From Agrocybe praecox (Eukaryota > Basidiomycota > Agaricomycetes > Agaricales > Agrocybaceae): a stretch of DNA of 64,000 bases. Positions 49,255-60,917 of this stretch are shown in pieces. Every line of letters starts with the position of its first letter. Positions within the stretch are counted from its first letter, which is position 1. The notes beneath the pieces are model-generated. The model saw only the letters and a list, made by a program, of their open reading frames with translations. It ran no database searches and was not told the DNA's origin. The position numbers were made by a program, and so were the translations under genes. The stretch is taken from positions 1,054,001 to 1,118,000 of the forward strand of contig OZ024841.1 in the NCBI GenBank assembly GCA_964017145.1, in the 5' to 3' direction.

Positions 49255-49971
49255 GAGTAGAGCAGGGAATCACTCGCTATTACTTATCGCCCTGAAATAT
49301 TGACCACTTACATATATTATATAGTACTACTGATTGCGAGAAAATTGGGAACAATTGAATGTATTTTTAAAAGTTGTATTTGATTAGATTGAATAATAAA
49401 ATCTCGCGATGGAGGCATATTCGCTTCTCGAGCGGGTCAGTCGCCGACTCGCTTATCATCTAGTCGCAGGACGGCCTGACTCTGGTCTCGCCGAACAGCT
49501 CCGTCGTGCCGAAGTGACGATTGTTTGAGTGTCGCTTGTCGGCACGATTGATATATCTTCGGATATATATTCAAAATATATGTGACATATATGTCAGCAT
49601 ATATCTCTAACATATATATGAAGTATATCTCTAGCCTGTATTTTAAAAATATACTCCATGTATATTTTAAAAATACACGCTAATATATATATGATATATA
49701 TCTCCGAGATATATGCCAACATATATGTCACGTATATCTTGAGAATACAGTCGACATACAGATCATGTATACATCGACTGGATATTCAATATATACGGTG
49801 ATATATATATGATGTATATTTTGAAATTCCAGCCAATGTATATGCCATATGTATATCTAACGTATTTTCAATTTTCACATGATATATATTTTCAATATAT
49901 ATGTTAAAATATATATATTACCTATATATTGGCCCTATATTTTCAATATATAGCTCTCGGAGCCAGCAGTG
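49184..49971 (-). repeat. Right arm of the 788-bp long inverted repeat
   Basis: Inverted partner of 14864-15651 with identical length. It starts at GGTATAATGTC inside the end of the F-box pseudogene and ends at CCAGCAGTG. Because the pseudogene continues without interruption into this arm, this is probably the original location. Confidence 0.9.
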
Positions 49972-50407
49972 AGATGGACATATGATATTTTTTGAGGATT
50001 TTGGGTGTATTGTATAGTGTTCTGTATGAATATAACCATTCACCGTCGTTTTGGATGGTTCCTGAAAGGTCCCTCTGGGAGATATGGAGCAATAGCGTAG
50101 CAAGTGTATTCATCGCGTAGATGCCTTCTGTCCTTTCGATTTCGTAAGGGACCTGTGAATCAGTCTGCCGGACAGGTCAGGAAATCTGCTGTGAACCGGC
50201 GTTTGCCATGTGAACTGTTCACACGCGGCTGCTGCTTGTGGGCCGTCACATCACTGGAAAAGTCGATTCGACTTTTCCGCGATTCGCACTTTTTGGCGCA
50301 TGGGAACTGCGATTCACACTTTTGGCAGGTGTGATTCACACTCTGGCAGGCTCACACCCTGGTGATTTCAACTTTTTGGGTTATACCAAAACCTCATAAA
50401 ATCTATG
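49972..50407. other. Spacer with GTGAA/TTCAC palindromes
   Basis: A perfect 23-bp hairpin (GGAAAAGTCGA, T, TCGACTTTTCC) occupies 50256-50278. Around it are repeated GTGAA or TTCAC words, including the palindrome TGTGAACTGTTCACA near 50210 and GATTCACAC three times at 50280-50345. No gene. The pattern recalls subterminal repeats of DNA transposons but no element could be delimited. Confidence 0.5.
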
Positions 50408-50415
50408 ATTTTATT

Positions 50416-50927
50416 TAGTGATGTGCTGGCCCTGGCTTGGCCTCAGGCCGCCGGCTTTGGCCTGGCCTGAGCTGGCTTTGGCTTCACTAAATAGCAGGCC
50501 GGGCCAAAAGCCGGAATAAGGGCTTGGCTTGGCCCGGCTTTGGCCTGAGCCACGGCCTGCATGTACATCATGTCACATATCCATAATAGGTAATTTTGTG
50601 ATCATTTAGTCACATACTGCCTCAGAAATAAAATTAATTTGACTCCTGACGGGTGCAAACACCTTTGTGATGAAAGAAATATTTGCTTTTTATAGTATTG
50701 TCATGTAAGCAAATTTTAACATTTGAAAATTGACTTATAATTCATTAATTAAATCTCAACTGCAGTACTACACAAAGCCCAGGCCCAGGCCACCGGCTTC
50801 TGGCTTGGAAAATCACAGGCCAGGCCAAAAGCCATCCCAAGCCAGATATCTGGCTTGGCTTGGCCTGGCCTATTTCTGGCCTGGCTTGGCCTGGCTTCTG
50901 GCCTAGGCCAAAGCCGGCACATCACTA
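50416..50927. mobile_element. 512-bp non-autonomous hAT-type element
   Basis: Ends are inverted: TAGTGATGTGCTGGC on the left and GCCGGCACATCACTA on the right. The outer 8 bp are identical and are continued by GGCCTGGC-rich imperfect inverted sequence. The element is flanked by a perfect 8-bp direct duplication ATTTTATT (50408-50415 and 50928-50935), the length made by hAT transposases. It contains no coding frame; the centre (50570-50760) is AT-rich. It is a MITE-like deletion derivative that needs a transposase from elsewhere. Confidence 0.85.
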
Positions 50928-50935
50928 ATTTTATT

Positions 50936-53900
50936 GTATGATTTTTACTTGGTATATCAGGAAAAACACTTTTTGCCTTGACTGCCTTGGGAAACCCTAG
51001 GGAAGTTGCAAGGCAGTCAAGGCAGTCAAGGCAGTCAAGGTTTAAAGGAGCCTGGGGGAATAGTCTGCAGAAAATTCATGTCCTCAAGGCATGCCAAGGC
51101 AACTTGAGATGCCTTGAAGTATGATATCAATTTTTTGTTGTTTTAAAATAATCATGTGATAGTCAGATGCTTATGATTGATGGCATCAAAATCTATGTAT
51201 GTGCTATTTTTAGAATACTTTTATATTTGATTAGGTTAAGTCTAAATGAGACATGCAAATATAGAAAGTATTTTAAAAATAGATCTGTTCTAAAAATAGA
51301 TTTGATCTTATTTGGTTATATTATTTAGTTATGTCTTAGTCCCATCTATCATGCATGAAAGGCCTTTATCTCAAAATCTCAAAGTCTAAAGTCCTCTTGC
51401 CTTATTAGGTTGTTTGGATATGCATATTTAGGAAGGCCAACCATCTGAAATACAGGTTACATGTATTTTTTCACTGTATGTTACAAATATAGTAATCACA
51501 GCCTGCCGTGTGTTGAATTGAATCCACGGGGTTTATGCAATTTTAAACTCAGCCATATATGGCTGAATTGGCTGTCAATTTATGGTGCATACAGGTCTCA
51601 AACCGTACTGTAGCCGTACTGTATGACATAATTACTTGGAGCTCATGATATGGCTATGCAAGCCAAACCGTAGCACCCGTATGCCATAGCCTACAGTAAT
51701 GGTGTGCAGCCTTACTTGGTAGAAAACATCAATAAAAACTTAAACTTTAGTCAGCTCAGCTCAGCAATGTAAACTAAAATAATATATGGTGATATTCTCT
51801 TACAAAAAACCATGCATGAAATCCAGGTATTTGGGTAACCATAATAGTGAATTAAAAATAAAAATTTCATATCATGCTTCTGACAAGTCATAACTAAAAA
51901 TATAATGAAAGATGAAATTACATTTAAAACTAAGATCTTTTATCGGAGCTTTGATATTTTAAATATTGTGGATATTCTTCATATTTTCTGCACACATCAA
52001 AATAGAAAGAAAAAATGTATTTTTTACCCAACTGATATTAGGTGTATGCCTGAAGAAAAGATGTGAGGTCCTAGAGCACTCACAGCCCAGCTTCATGGTA
52101 GCTATAAACAGAACTAGGTAGCCCTAGGTACAAGATGCAGGATATGTGTGCTTACTCCTGAGAGATTTAAGATCACTGCAAGGTCAATCTTTGAATTTAT
52201 AGCACTCAACGTGTGAGATGATGGAATGGAATTTTATTATGTCCAGTTGGGATGTGGTGTCCCTTTGTGCAGAGTAAGTTTGAGCAGGAGACAAGCAGGA
52301 AATCAAGGATGCACCTTGCAATTGAAACAATAGTGGCAGCTGCAAAAAATTCATACCATGCCAGAAATGTCTATATTTCTCTGCACTTAGAAGATCTATA
52401 TTTTTAGTGGGGCAGGAAGGTAAAAGTGAGGGATACTTGAGCACAGCATTGATGGTTGACACGTCAATGATCAAATAAATAGAAGGGCTGTTCTATTTTT
52501 ACATGGTATAGGTAGGTAACCATAGGTTATTGTTTCCACTGCTATTGTTTGCAATGAAATTTTTGCAACTATGTTGCAACAGATTTTGATGTATCCAACT
52601 CTAGTATAGATTGTTGGAGGCCATTTATAAGAAGATAGTGCAATGATTAATGAAGCTTGAAGCTTGCAGGTGTATATACAGCAGATGGGCCATGGGAGTG
52701 CAGCATACACTGGTAGTATAGTGTTTAATCTTGGTATTTTAACTGACTACCCTTTAAAAATAATTTTGCTATTCTCTTAAGTGTACATTCTATGTGTGTA
52801 TATGGCTAATCTGCTGTCATATAACATGTAGCAGCTCGTGCACTGACCCCAACTCATTAATGCACATGAGAAAACATTCAAAAGCATGCACATCAAAATC
52901 TGCCATGTTTTCCATTAGGAAAAGCCTTTTGGCCTTATAGTGACTTAGGTAATTAATAAGCTGATAACTTCTTTGAGTGTCTTTGCTGGTCTTTGCTGAT
53001 CTTTCAGAGCCTTTATTAGTCTTTCCATATATTTTTTCAATGTTTACATCTTCTATATGTCTTTGAGTATCTTTTTAGTTCCTTAATCAGTTCTTTAATT
53101 TTATAGCACATAATATTCCAACATCAGAAAAACCCATTTTTGTCTTGAGGCGCTTTAGGTAATTAGTAGCTTGAGATGCACAGTGATAGACAATTGTAGC
53201 CTATGTTAGATCTATTTATATTTAGGCAAAATCTATTTTTAGACCACTTTGCACTTTACAAATACTTGGTCACAAATAAGCACTAGACACACTTTTTAAA
53301 TATTTTTAGCATACATATTTGGCTCTGTACAAATATTTATATTATGTATTTTGATTTTAACAGCTACTTCAAAAATATTTTTGCATTTTGGGCCTGAACA
53401 AACAAAGCTTATGTCATAATAAATATTTACAAACATGTTTCAATTTTTCTCTATACAACTATATATAATTTTTTTTTAAATGTGGGTGTGCAAAAGTCAT
53501 ATGAATCTACAAGCCAACCAGCAGTGCAGTGTCAAGTGCAAGAAATATCAAGTCTGTGAATTATAATTTTTCACCATCATGTGATATTTTCACAGCCACA
53601 CTATGGATAAGATAAGATAATAAACCTTGACTTAGGACTTGCACCATTCTACATACCTATGTAGGTGATGTCGCACTTACTGCATACAACAGCAGCAGAC
53701 AGTGTGATGTTGACATGTCACACTGCTTGTTCCACAAGCACCACCATCTACTACCACCATTTCCTTTTGCCACCAGACCTTGATGACAATGCGAACAATA
53801 ATGATGAGCACAACACAACCTGAGTGCTGCTATGACACAACGTAGCATGACCACTGCCGCTGCCAATGAATTCCAATGCACCAGTCAATGAACGTGAGAG

Positions 53901-56806
53901 GCCAAGGTCAACAATGTGAACAATGCTGACGCCGATGAAAGACAATTTGTCTGTCGGTGATTTATGCTTTGCCAATCACACAAAACACAACCAACAACAA
54001 AATCCAGAGAAAGAGTAGGCTAGACCTAGATAAGACGACTCTCTCCCTGTGAGTTCGGGGGTGGGAATAAAGTTACTTTGTTCCTAGAAATGGTTTGTTG
54101 GTGTAAAGATCGTAAAGGTTTAAGGGTTTGTGATAAGCTTTTGTCCTAGACAAAAGTTTGAGATTGAATAAGAGAGTAGAAATCAAAGTGAACATATTGC
54201 ACTTTGAAATCAGAGTAAACATCAAAATAAAAGAGAATAATCAAAGCTTGGAACATTTTTCCGAGCTATAGATTTGACTGCCAAGTCTGAGGATTGACTG
54301 AAAGAATACTGAACTGAAAAATAGCTGCTTGAATTGGTACAATTGTCCTATGATAGGGGTGTACTTCTTGTCCTCTACTTTACAGGATCTAACTATCTTT
54401 TATACTACAAATCCTACAAGGTATGAGTAATCAATAACAAGTAAGGTTGAAACGAATGACAAAGAATAAGGGGTTAAATGAATAAGCTGACTGAGTGAGT
54501 GAGTCAGGAATGACAAAGGAATGGGTTGAAACAATGGAAAAGAAGAAGAAAACTGTCTATCAATCGATGAAATAAGTAAGAAATAAATAAGAATGAGTAA
54601 TAAATAAGAAAGTTGACTAATGCGCAGCAAAGAATGACCAAGCATGTCTTCTTGAATGATAAATTGATCATAGTTGACTTGACAATTAGTGAAATTGACG
54701 GATGGAAGGAATCAAGTTATTTCCAGCTGATAGATTGCTATATTTGGCGGATGTAACCTTAGCGTAGCCGCGTTGTTGATGTATCAGTTCCCGTGACTCA
54801 TAGTGACTCGTGATAGGCATGTGACATCAAATCATGTGTTTGGAATGATGGTTGCTCAGCTGCTTGATGGCCTAGGCTTTGCATGATGTTATTGAAGTCT
54901 TTTGATGGAGTTGATGGGATGCGACGGATTTAGATAAGTGGTGAATATGCTGTGTTGTCGTGTGATGTAAGTGTAGGCATATCTTATCTTCTGCATGATG
55001 CTGAGGGACACTTGTGATCGTGGGATAGCAATACGGGGTCTTGTGAATAATGCCGGTGCTAATTTCCTGGTGGTCGATACTGAGAAAACTATAATTCCTC
55101 GTTCATAATGCACGATTTCTTCAAGGTGAATGATTTTGGTGTGTCATCTGGCTGAATTCTGTACGTAAAACTGACAGTGTCTCCTTCTTGAAAAATGTGA
55201 TCCTTCATATAATGTGTCGCTAGCCAATATTCACAATTTTTGTCTGCATCACAAACTCCAGCAATTTGAATAAATGGATATATTGACGCTTTATTGATTT
55301 TTCAAGGTCCGGAAAAATTGGTGACATCCTTGGACTGTTGAACAAAGGATTGGACAGAAGGGGAAGACATTTCAGAATTGAACGCGTAAGACGATGAATG
55401 TTGAGAGGAAAGAATGAATTGCCGTGGATTGTGGTGATGGTTTCATGACTTGGCCCTGGATTGAATAGATTTTTGGAAGAATTGGTGCCTTATTTGTTGT
55501 GATAGGGTCATGATGGTAAATTAAAATGGAGAAATACGAAAAAGGAAATATTGAAATGTAAAAATAAACAATTGATCTCTTATGCAATTTCAGGTTCGTT
55601 CATGTTCAATCAATTATGACGCATGACATTGGCAGCACTTCCTCTTTTCAGTGGGGAGAGCCATGAAGTAGGAGGTTTTATGGTGGAGGGGTTGTATACT
55701 GTGTCTTGAACTGCCTCTTTGTTTTTAGAGATTAACAGAGTCATGTGGTCTCTGCTATTAGACTCCACAGAAATGGGTGGTGGGATGGAGGACAGTTCAC
55801 AATCACTGTGTCACATGTGTGCATTGTTCTGACTGGAGGGTAATGGAGGCTGCCATGTTGTTGTGTGGCATGTGCATTGTTCTGACCTAAGTAATTTAGA
55901 TTAAGCAATGACTGATTAGTTAAGTAAACTAAGCATTACAATGCATGTAGCTTAATCGAAGTCTATATGGTTACAGTCCAAGCCACATTGGCGCTGATGA
56001 GCCGACAGTCTTACGGAGCACTCTAAGACATTCGACGAACCACAACAAACATATTTCATGTCCACCGAACGAGTATTGACCCCAGCGAACGAGACTCGAG
56101 CTCCAGATGACCCTCCAGGCCTTAAACGAGTTCAGTACCATTCAGACAACTTCGTGGAGGTTTGGAAAGACTCGAGAACGTTCAAAGACACTCTACAAAC
56201 ACTAACGAACATATTCGACACTCGCTGAACGAGAACTGTGCCCACAAACAACTCTCGATGCCTCGAAGCCTCGGATGACATCATCACCGGACTTGTGCAA
56301 CTTCCACCCTTTGAAGGCAACCTGATGTATCAAATCTGGCAATATGTGCATTTGGTGATACATCATACTGGGCAATTGCCCACCTCGGCAACGATATGTC
56401 ATGCCCCCAACATGTGCTGCAGGCCATCCGAGCTCAGAGAGCAGTGGGTGTTGGTAAACACCAACAAACAAGCTCATTTTGGCCATCGGCGACCTGCAAT
56501 TAAGCTCTGCAGGCGTAGTGGTGGCAGTTTGAGGGTGCTAAAGCCAGATATGTGATCTATATATATATATATTGAATTTTTGACGCCCTTTGCGCCCCGA
56601 AAATAGGACAGGACGGGATGGATTGGCGTGGATGACTTTGGATGACATTTAAAAATATTGTACACTGGCGTAGTGTTATATTTAGCAGCTCGCTATTAAT
56701 AATTGATCGTTGATCTTCATTTTTGATATGTCAGCCTCTAAAATTATCCAGGTCTGGATCCTTTTGATAGCCCATCAATTGACGTCAATTCCTAACATAT
56801 CTTTTC
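50936..56806. other. AT-rich gene desert
   Basis: Nearly 6 kb without a supported coding region. The frames present are short and contain no known domain. Features inside are the hairpin/tandem repeat at 50976-51040, CA/TG-rich and GAATAA-rich simple sequence around 54450-54640, and a region near 55980-56260 with recurring CGAACGAG and GAACATATT words. It probably consists of old, unrecognisable transposable-element remains. Confidence 0.5.
50976..51040. repeat. Hairpin joined to a 9-bp tandem repeat
   Basis: CCTTGACTGCCTTG (50976-50989) is perfectly complementary to CAAGGCAGTCAAGG (51009-51022), leaving a 19-base loop. The right half continues as further tandem copies of GGCAGTCAA up to about 51040. 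Related AAGGCA words recur at 51085-51120. Confidence 0.7.
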
Positions 56807-57250
56807 TGTCAGGGCAACACTATAATCAGTGTGACAAGGCCACCAACAAAGACAAAGCAAGAGAAGAGAGAGAGAGATAGAGAGACACTCAATGATTCCA
56901 AGAGATCACACCAATGATAGTGGATATTCTAAGAGATTGAAGCTGGGGCTACAGCTACCTACATGTCCAGTATATATACCCTACAGCTATTCTAGAATAT
57001 TCCTCCATGACATCATAGAAAGGAATGATGAGTAAGGCAATGACATCATAAAGAAAGTAAAAGAATAATGTGGAATGATGTAGAATGAATGAGGCTATGC
57101 TCATGGGAAATCAAAGTGATAAGTATCTAATCAAATGATAATCAAGAGATAATCAAAGATACGAAGCAGATAAGATATCTACACATCTGCAAAAGGGAAA
57201 AATGCGAAATAAATAAAGAAAAATAGAGAAAAATAGGGGAAACCCTGACA
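56807..57250. mobile_element. Solo LTR (444 bp) with 5-bp target duplication
   Basis: Begins TGTCAGGG and ends CCCTGACA, a perfect 8-bp inverted terminus of the TG...CA type. It is flanked by TTTTC on both sides (56802-56806 and 57251-57255), a 5-bp target duplication as made by retroviral-type integrases. Inside is a TATA-like GTATATATACCC. No internal retrotransposon domain is adjacent, so this is a solo LTR left by recombination between the two LTRs of a former element. Whether it was copia or gypsy cannot be told. Confidence 0.85.
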
Positions 57251-57460
57251 TTTTCCACATATTGTCAAGTGTCACGCATCATCTAGGAACCGAGTTAAAA
57301 TAGATTGCCATGACATATTCAATATGACAATAGAACAAGGTCTAGGCCCTTATCCGTTCTTGAGGCACTCAGTGAAGCTTTTCCGCAAAGAGGGCCATAA
57401 AACAATATATTCGCGTTCCAAGAAAACATCATATATGTACGCAGAAATGGCAGGAAGGTT

Positions 57461-59523
57461 TCACTCAGATGATTCTGTGAAATGAGAAAAAATGCGAAAG
57501 CAGTCATCCACGTACACTACCCACTTGCTCATATCCCTTCCATCCAAGCTCTGTGCCTCAACTCCCCAGTAAAACAATGCTACCATAACGGTCAGGGTGC
57601 CGTTGGGCCCAGATTTTCGGAACGTGCTCCAGTCACCCTTGATCAGAGGAAAGTCAATATTGCCATCGGTAAGACGCCAGGCAGGTTGAAGTGACATGTA
57701 CCAGTCGATGAAGGCATTCGTGAATTTGGCGTAGTTGAGCTTGGGATAGAAATTGGTGGCACGGTGACATTTCATCCAAATTCCAACTTCCTCCAGGCGA
57801 TTCTTTGCTGGCAGCGAGCTAATGCGGTTGGACGCATCCATAATCGAATGAGTAAGCCATATATCAACAAGCTTGTTCCACTTCGGCCCAAGGTCCGTGG
57901 CTACAAGAGTCTCTGTGCCCTTTTGCAACTATGGAATCGCTGACGACCTGTCAAGATAAGAAGAAGACGAAGGGGAAGAAACATCTTCAGATGACGTAGG
58001 TTCCAAGGGAGGTGTAGGTGTCCGTATCAAGGTCGAAGGAGAGAGGTCGCCGGTGACATTTGTAGAGGTATCGATGGATGGTGTGGGGTGCTCGACTCGC
58101 GCGCGCTTCGAAGGGTGAGAATCCATTGGTATGTCAGTTGAAATCGCATCTGAAGTTCTTTTGGTGCCTGTGATACTGGGAGGAATAGTGGACGAAATAG
58201 AGTTGGTGTTAATGTTGGCCTCCAGAGTGCTGACAAGTGGGCTAGGAGAGTCTGCGGACTGCAACCCCTGTGGTTCTGTTGGCAGATTGGCATTGAAGGT
58301 CCTTGGGGAATGAATCGGGGTGACGTTCGGGGTATTAGGACCAGACCTCAAACTAGTTGGGGTCGATGCCTTGCCAGAAAGCATAGGTGGGGAGTTCCTT
58401 GCAGCTGAGAATGAGTCATCTGGAGTCATATTGTCCGAAGAAGATGCCGTAGATGAAAGAGTAAGTGCCGGTGTGGATGGCGACGAGTTATCGCCTTCAG
58501 AGACATATGGTGGGGGAGGCGAAGCGCGATTGTTGGTAGGATTGGAGGGTCCATCGCTGTTTGGAAGATGTATGACGTTGATGTTGATATTTTCCAGATC
58601 CAATGACGAGAGCGGAAGTTCTCCCTCGCCTTGTTTCAACGACCGAGCATGACATTCTTCAAGGCCTAAGAGAAACGGAAGTTGGTATCAAATATCAGGA
58701 GAGAAAGAAATGATACTTACTGTAACATTTCTGCAAGAAGGAACCGAAGATGGGGACTATGTATTGCTTGTAACGAAGGCGTTCTGCGGTGCCAAAATTC
58801 ATCTTGATATCTCCAGGTATAGTACCAGAGTGAATACTGTAATGACAATTAGAGAAAATACACAGAAAGACATTAAAAACATACCTAATCATGTTAAGTT
58901 TACCATTATGCACCGGTTCAGGGCCTCCTGCAAGCAAGGTAACCTTCCAGCCCGTCGCCTCAGCAACCATGTCGATAACTGGTTGACAAAAATGAACCAT
59001 GCCCTGAATAGCTCTGATTTATATCATCAGAGATGAATATTACGAATAGATGACACATACCTCTGACGATCTTCAGGCCAGAATCTTTTGAATTTAGGTC
59101 GTGGTCTTTCATATATTGATAGTTCATCCAATGTTTGATTTGCTACGTAAACAAAAATTAAGTCACATGATTTTCTAAATTGGTAATCATGACTTAATCG
59201 CAAACTCACCGCTTTGTGAAGTTGTATGAGTTTTTGACGAGAGTCATACTCCTCCATGGCTTTCTCGTGTTCTTCAGGTGGCAGACCATCTGCGTATGGC
59301 GGGGACACTCAGGATCGGGAGCGTTGTTGTTGATTGAAGCCAGAAATTCTGGAGTCGGCTCCTCCTCGTGAGGTAAGTCAATTGAGAAACATTTGAAGTA
59401 CTTGTGCTGAATCGAAGATAGGGCCTCGGATATGTAATTATCTTTAACAGCCTCTGCGTATGCTTCCTTCTGGCTTAGGAGGAACTCTTTCCTCAAGCCG
59501 TGAAAGGTTCCTGGATTTGGCAT
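57461..59523 (-). pseudogene. Damaged member of a mushroom-specific multi-exon family
   Basis: Starts at the ATG at 59523 (MPNPGTFHGLRKEFL). The exons follow as QIKHWMNYQYMKDHDLNSKD (59060-59150), GMVHFCQPVIDMVAEATGWK, KMNFGTAERLRYKQYIVPIF and GLEECHARSLKQGEGELPLS. A long Ser/Pro-rich exon leads to a C-terminal domain with KWNKLVDIWLTHS and WSTFRKSGPNGTLTVMVALF. I recall this architecture as abundant, uncharacterised and Agaricomycete-specific. Two defects are visible. One is an in-frame TAG at 57929-57931 between SAIP and LQKGTETL. The other is a frame break near 59310 in a run of C, where APDPEC continues in another frame as PPYADGLPPEEHEKAMEE. The rest is well preserved, so the lesions are recent or sequencing errors. 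Confidence 0.65.
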
Positions 59524-60191
59524 AGAACATGGCTTGGAAATTGGGAAGGCAAGAGGACGCAATGGTATATGAAGAGGTGAAAGTAAGCAACACCGAGCAC
59601 AGCCGAGAGGGATTCTGGGGTACACAACAACGACGCCCATACATACTGCCCCTTTCTTAAGGTTCACCAATCCGGTTTTCATGGGTGTATTGACTTTGGT
59701 TTTCAATTAGTGATTTTTATTATTATTTTATGTTTGCAACCGATACGCCGTGAAAGCGACGCGATGAGACATTGGCAGGTGCTAAGCGTGTATGTACAAC
59801 CCCCCCCCACTATTTCTAGTAAAGACCACTAAACTTTAAATTCGCTTAATACCTAGGTATTCTTTCAAACGCACACGTGCCTGGTTGGGCTGGCATTCAA
59901 TTCGCACCAGATGTGGTGGACGAATTAGGGCACCGCCAATGGTACATGAACATAGGGTATGTAAGGTCCATTATAACATAAACGTGCTGAATGAATTGTT
60001 TTGTCACCCCACGGACTCTATCTAGATTTATTATTTCTCGTCGAAGGAATAAATCGAGATCACCGCCCTTTACATGTATTTGCTCTCCTCTCTCATTAAA
60101 AGGAGCCAGAATCATTTCGTTCAACAGCACCATACTCTACCTCAACTCTTGACTTCCACACGTTTCTCTTTCAATCAACCAAACTAGACTC
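59524..60191. other. Intergenic region
   Basis: No gene supported. A run of C (59801-59808) and a Pyr-rich leader before 60192 are the only notable features. Confidence 0.4.
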
Positions 60192-60297
60192 ATGGCTCAT
60201 AAAAAAGGTAAGCTACTCTATCTATTAACTTGATAGTTACTCAAATCTACGACATATTAGATCCTAAAGATTCTTCCAAGGGCCCCAGCAATAGTAA
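60192..60297 (+). CDS. 5' exons of a gene apparently interrupted by the gypsy element
   Basis: ATGGCTCATAAAAAAG is followed by GTAAGC and, at about 60260, by an ATTAG acceptor. The next short exon reads DPKDSSKGPSN and ends in a GTAAGT donor just before the LTR. The splice signals are good and the phase is maintained, so this looks like the start of a real small or multi-exon gene whose remainder lies beyond the retrotransposon, outside the window. The encoded protein cannot be identified from these residues. Confidence 0.4.
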
Positions 60298-60320
60298 GTT
60301 CCACATTCCATGCTTGTTGT

Positions 60321-60651
60321 TGTTACGAACATGCACGCCCAGCTCTTTTTTCATCTCCATTTGATACACGTTTCATCGATACTGCGGACTGCGGACTGCT
60401 GCATGGTCCTTGTACATTGTTTCATCGCCTCATTGTTACCGCTCATAGGCCACACCTAGAAGGTGCTGCATTCATATGAACCTTACTATAAATACTACGT
60501 CGAATACTCTCTTGTTCTGTATCTAGTTCTTGAGAATATAGTTCGTTTATTCCTATAAACATCGAACATTACGAAAAGCCTACGACTTCAGAACTTCTTC
60601 GGCGTATCACTTTGACAGTAATACACATACGAAACGTTCTTAGTCGTAACA
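60321..60651 (+). repeat. 5' LTR of the gypsy element
   Basis: The 331-bp segment starts TGTTACGA and ends TCGTAACA, a perfect 8-bp inverted terminus. A TATA box (TATAAATA, 60486-60493) lies in its second half, placing the expected transcript start at about 60515-60522. The 3' LTR is outside the window, so the borders rest on the inverted termini alone. Confidence 0.75.
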
Positions 60652-60652
60652 A

Positions 60653-60665
60653 AAGAACTAGATAC
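60653..60665 (+). promoter_or_regulatory. Candidate self-priming primer-binding site
   Basis: AAGAACTAGATAC, beginning one base after the LTR end, is the exact reverse complement of GTATCTAGTTCTT at 60519-60531, the predicted first bases of the element's own transcript. In Tf1 and related elements the mRNA 5' end folds onto such a site and primes minus-strand synthesis instead of a tRNA. Confidence 0.7.
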
Positions 60666-60917
60666 CTCCTATTCTTCTACCAAACTTGATTGTAGAAACC
60701 TTTCACCATTACTTCCTCCAGGAACAACGAAGAACGCCCTTGGCGTGAAAATTCCGAAGACTTCTCTTCAGAAAGTACAGAAACCCCCGAAGGAAACTTC
60801 GGAATTCCATCCGACGACAACGACTTTAGCTACACGCACATTCCATCCTCAAACGACATAGACCCTTTTACCGGTCTACCTATTGGCATTGAAGTTACCA
60901 CCACTATCATCCCCATC

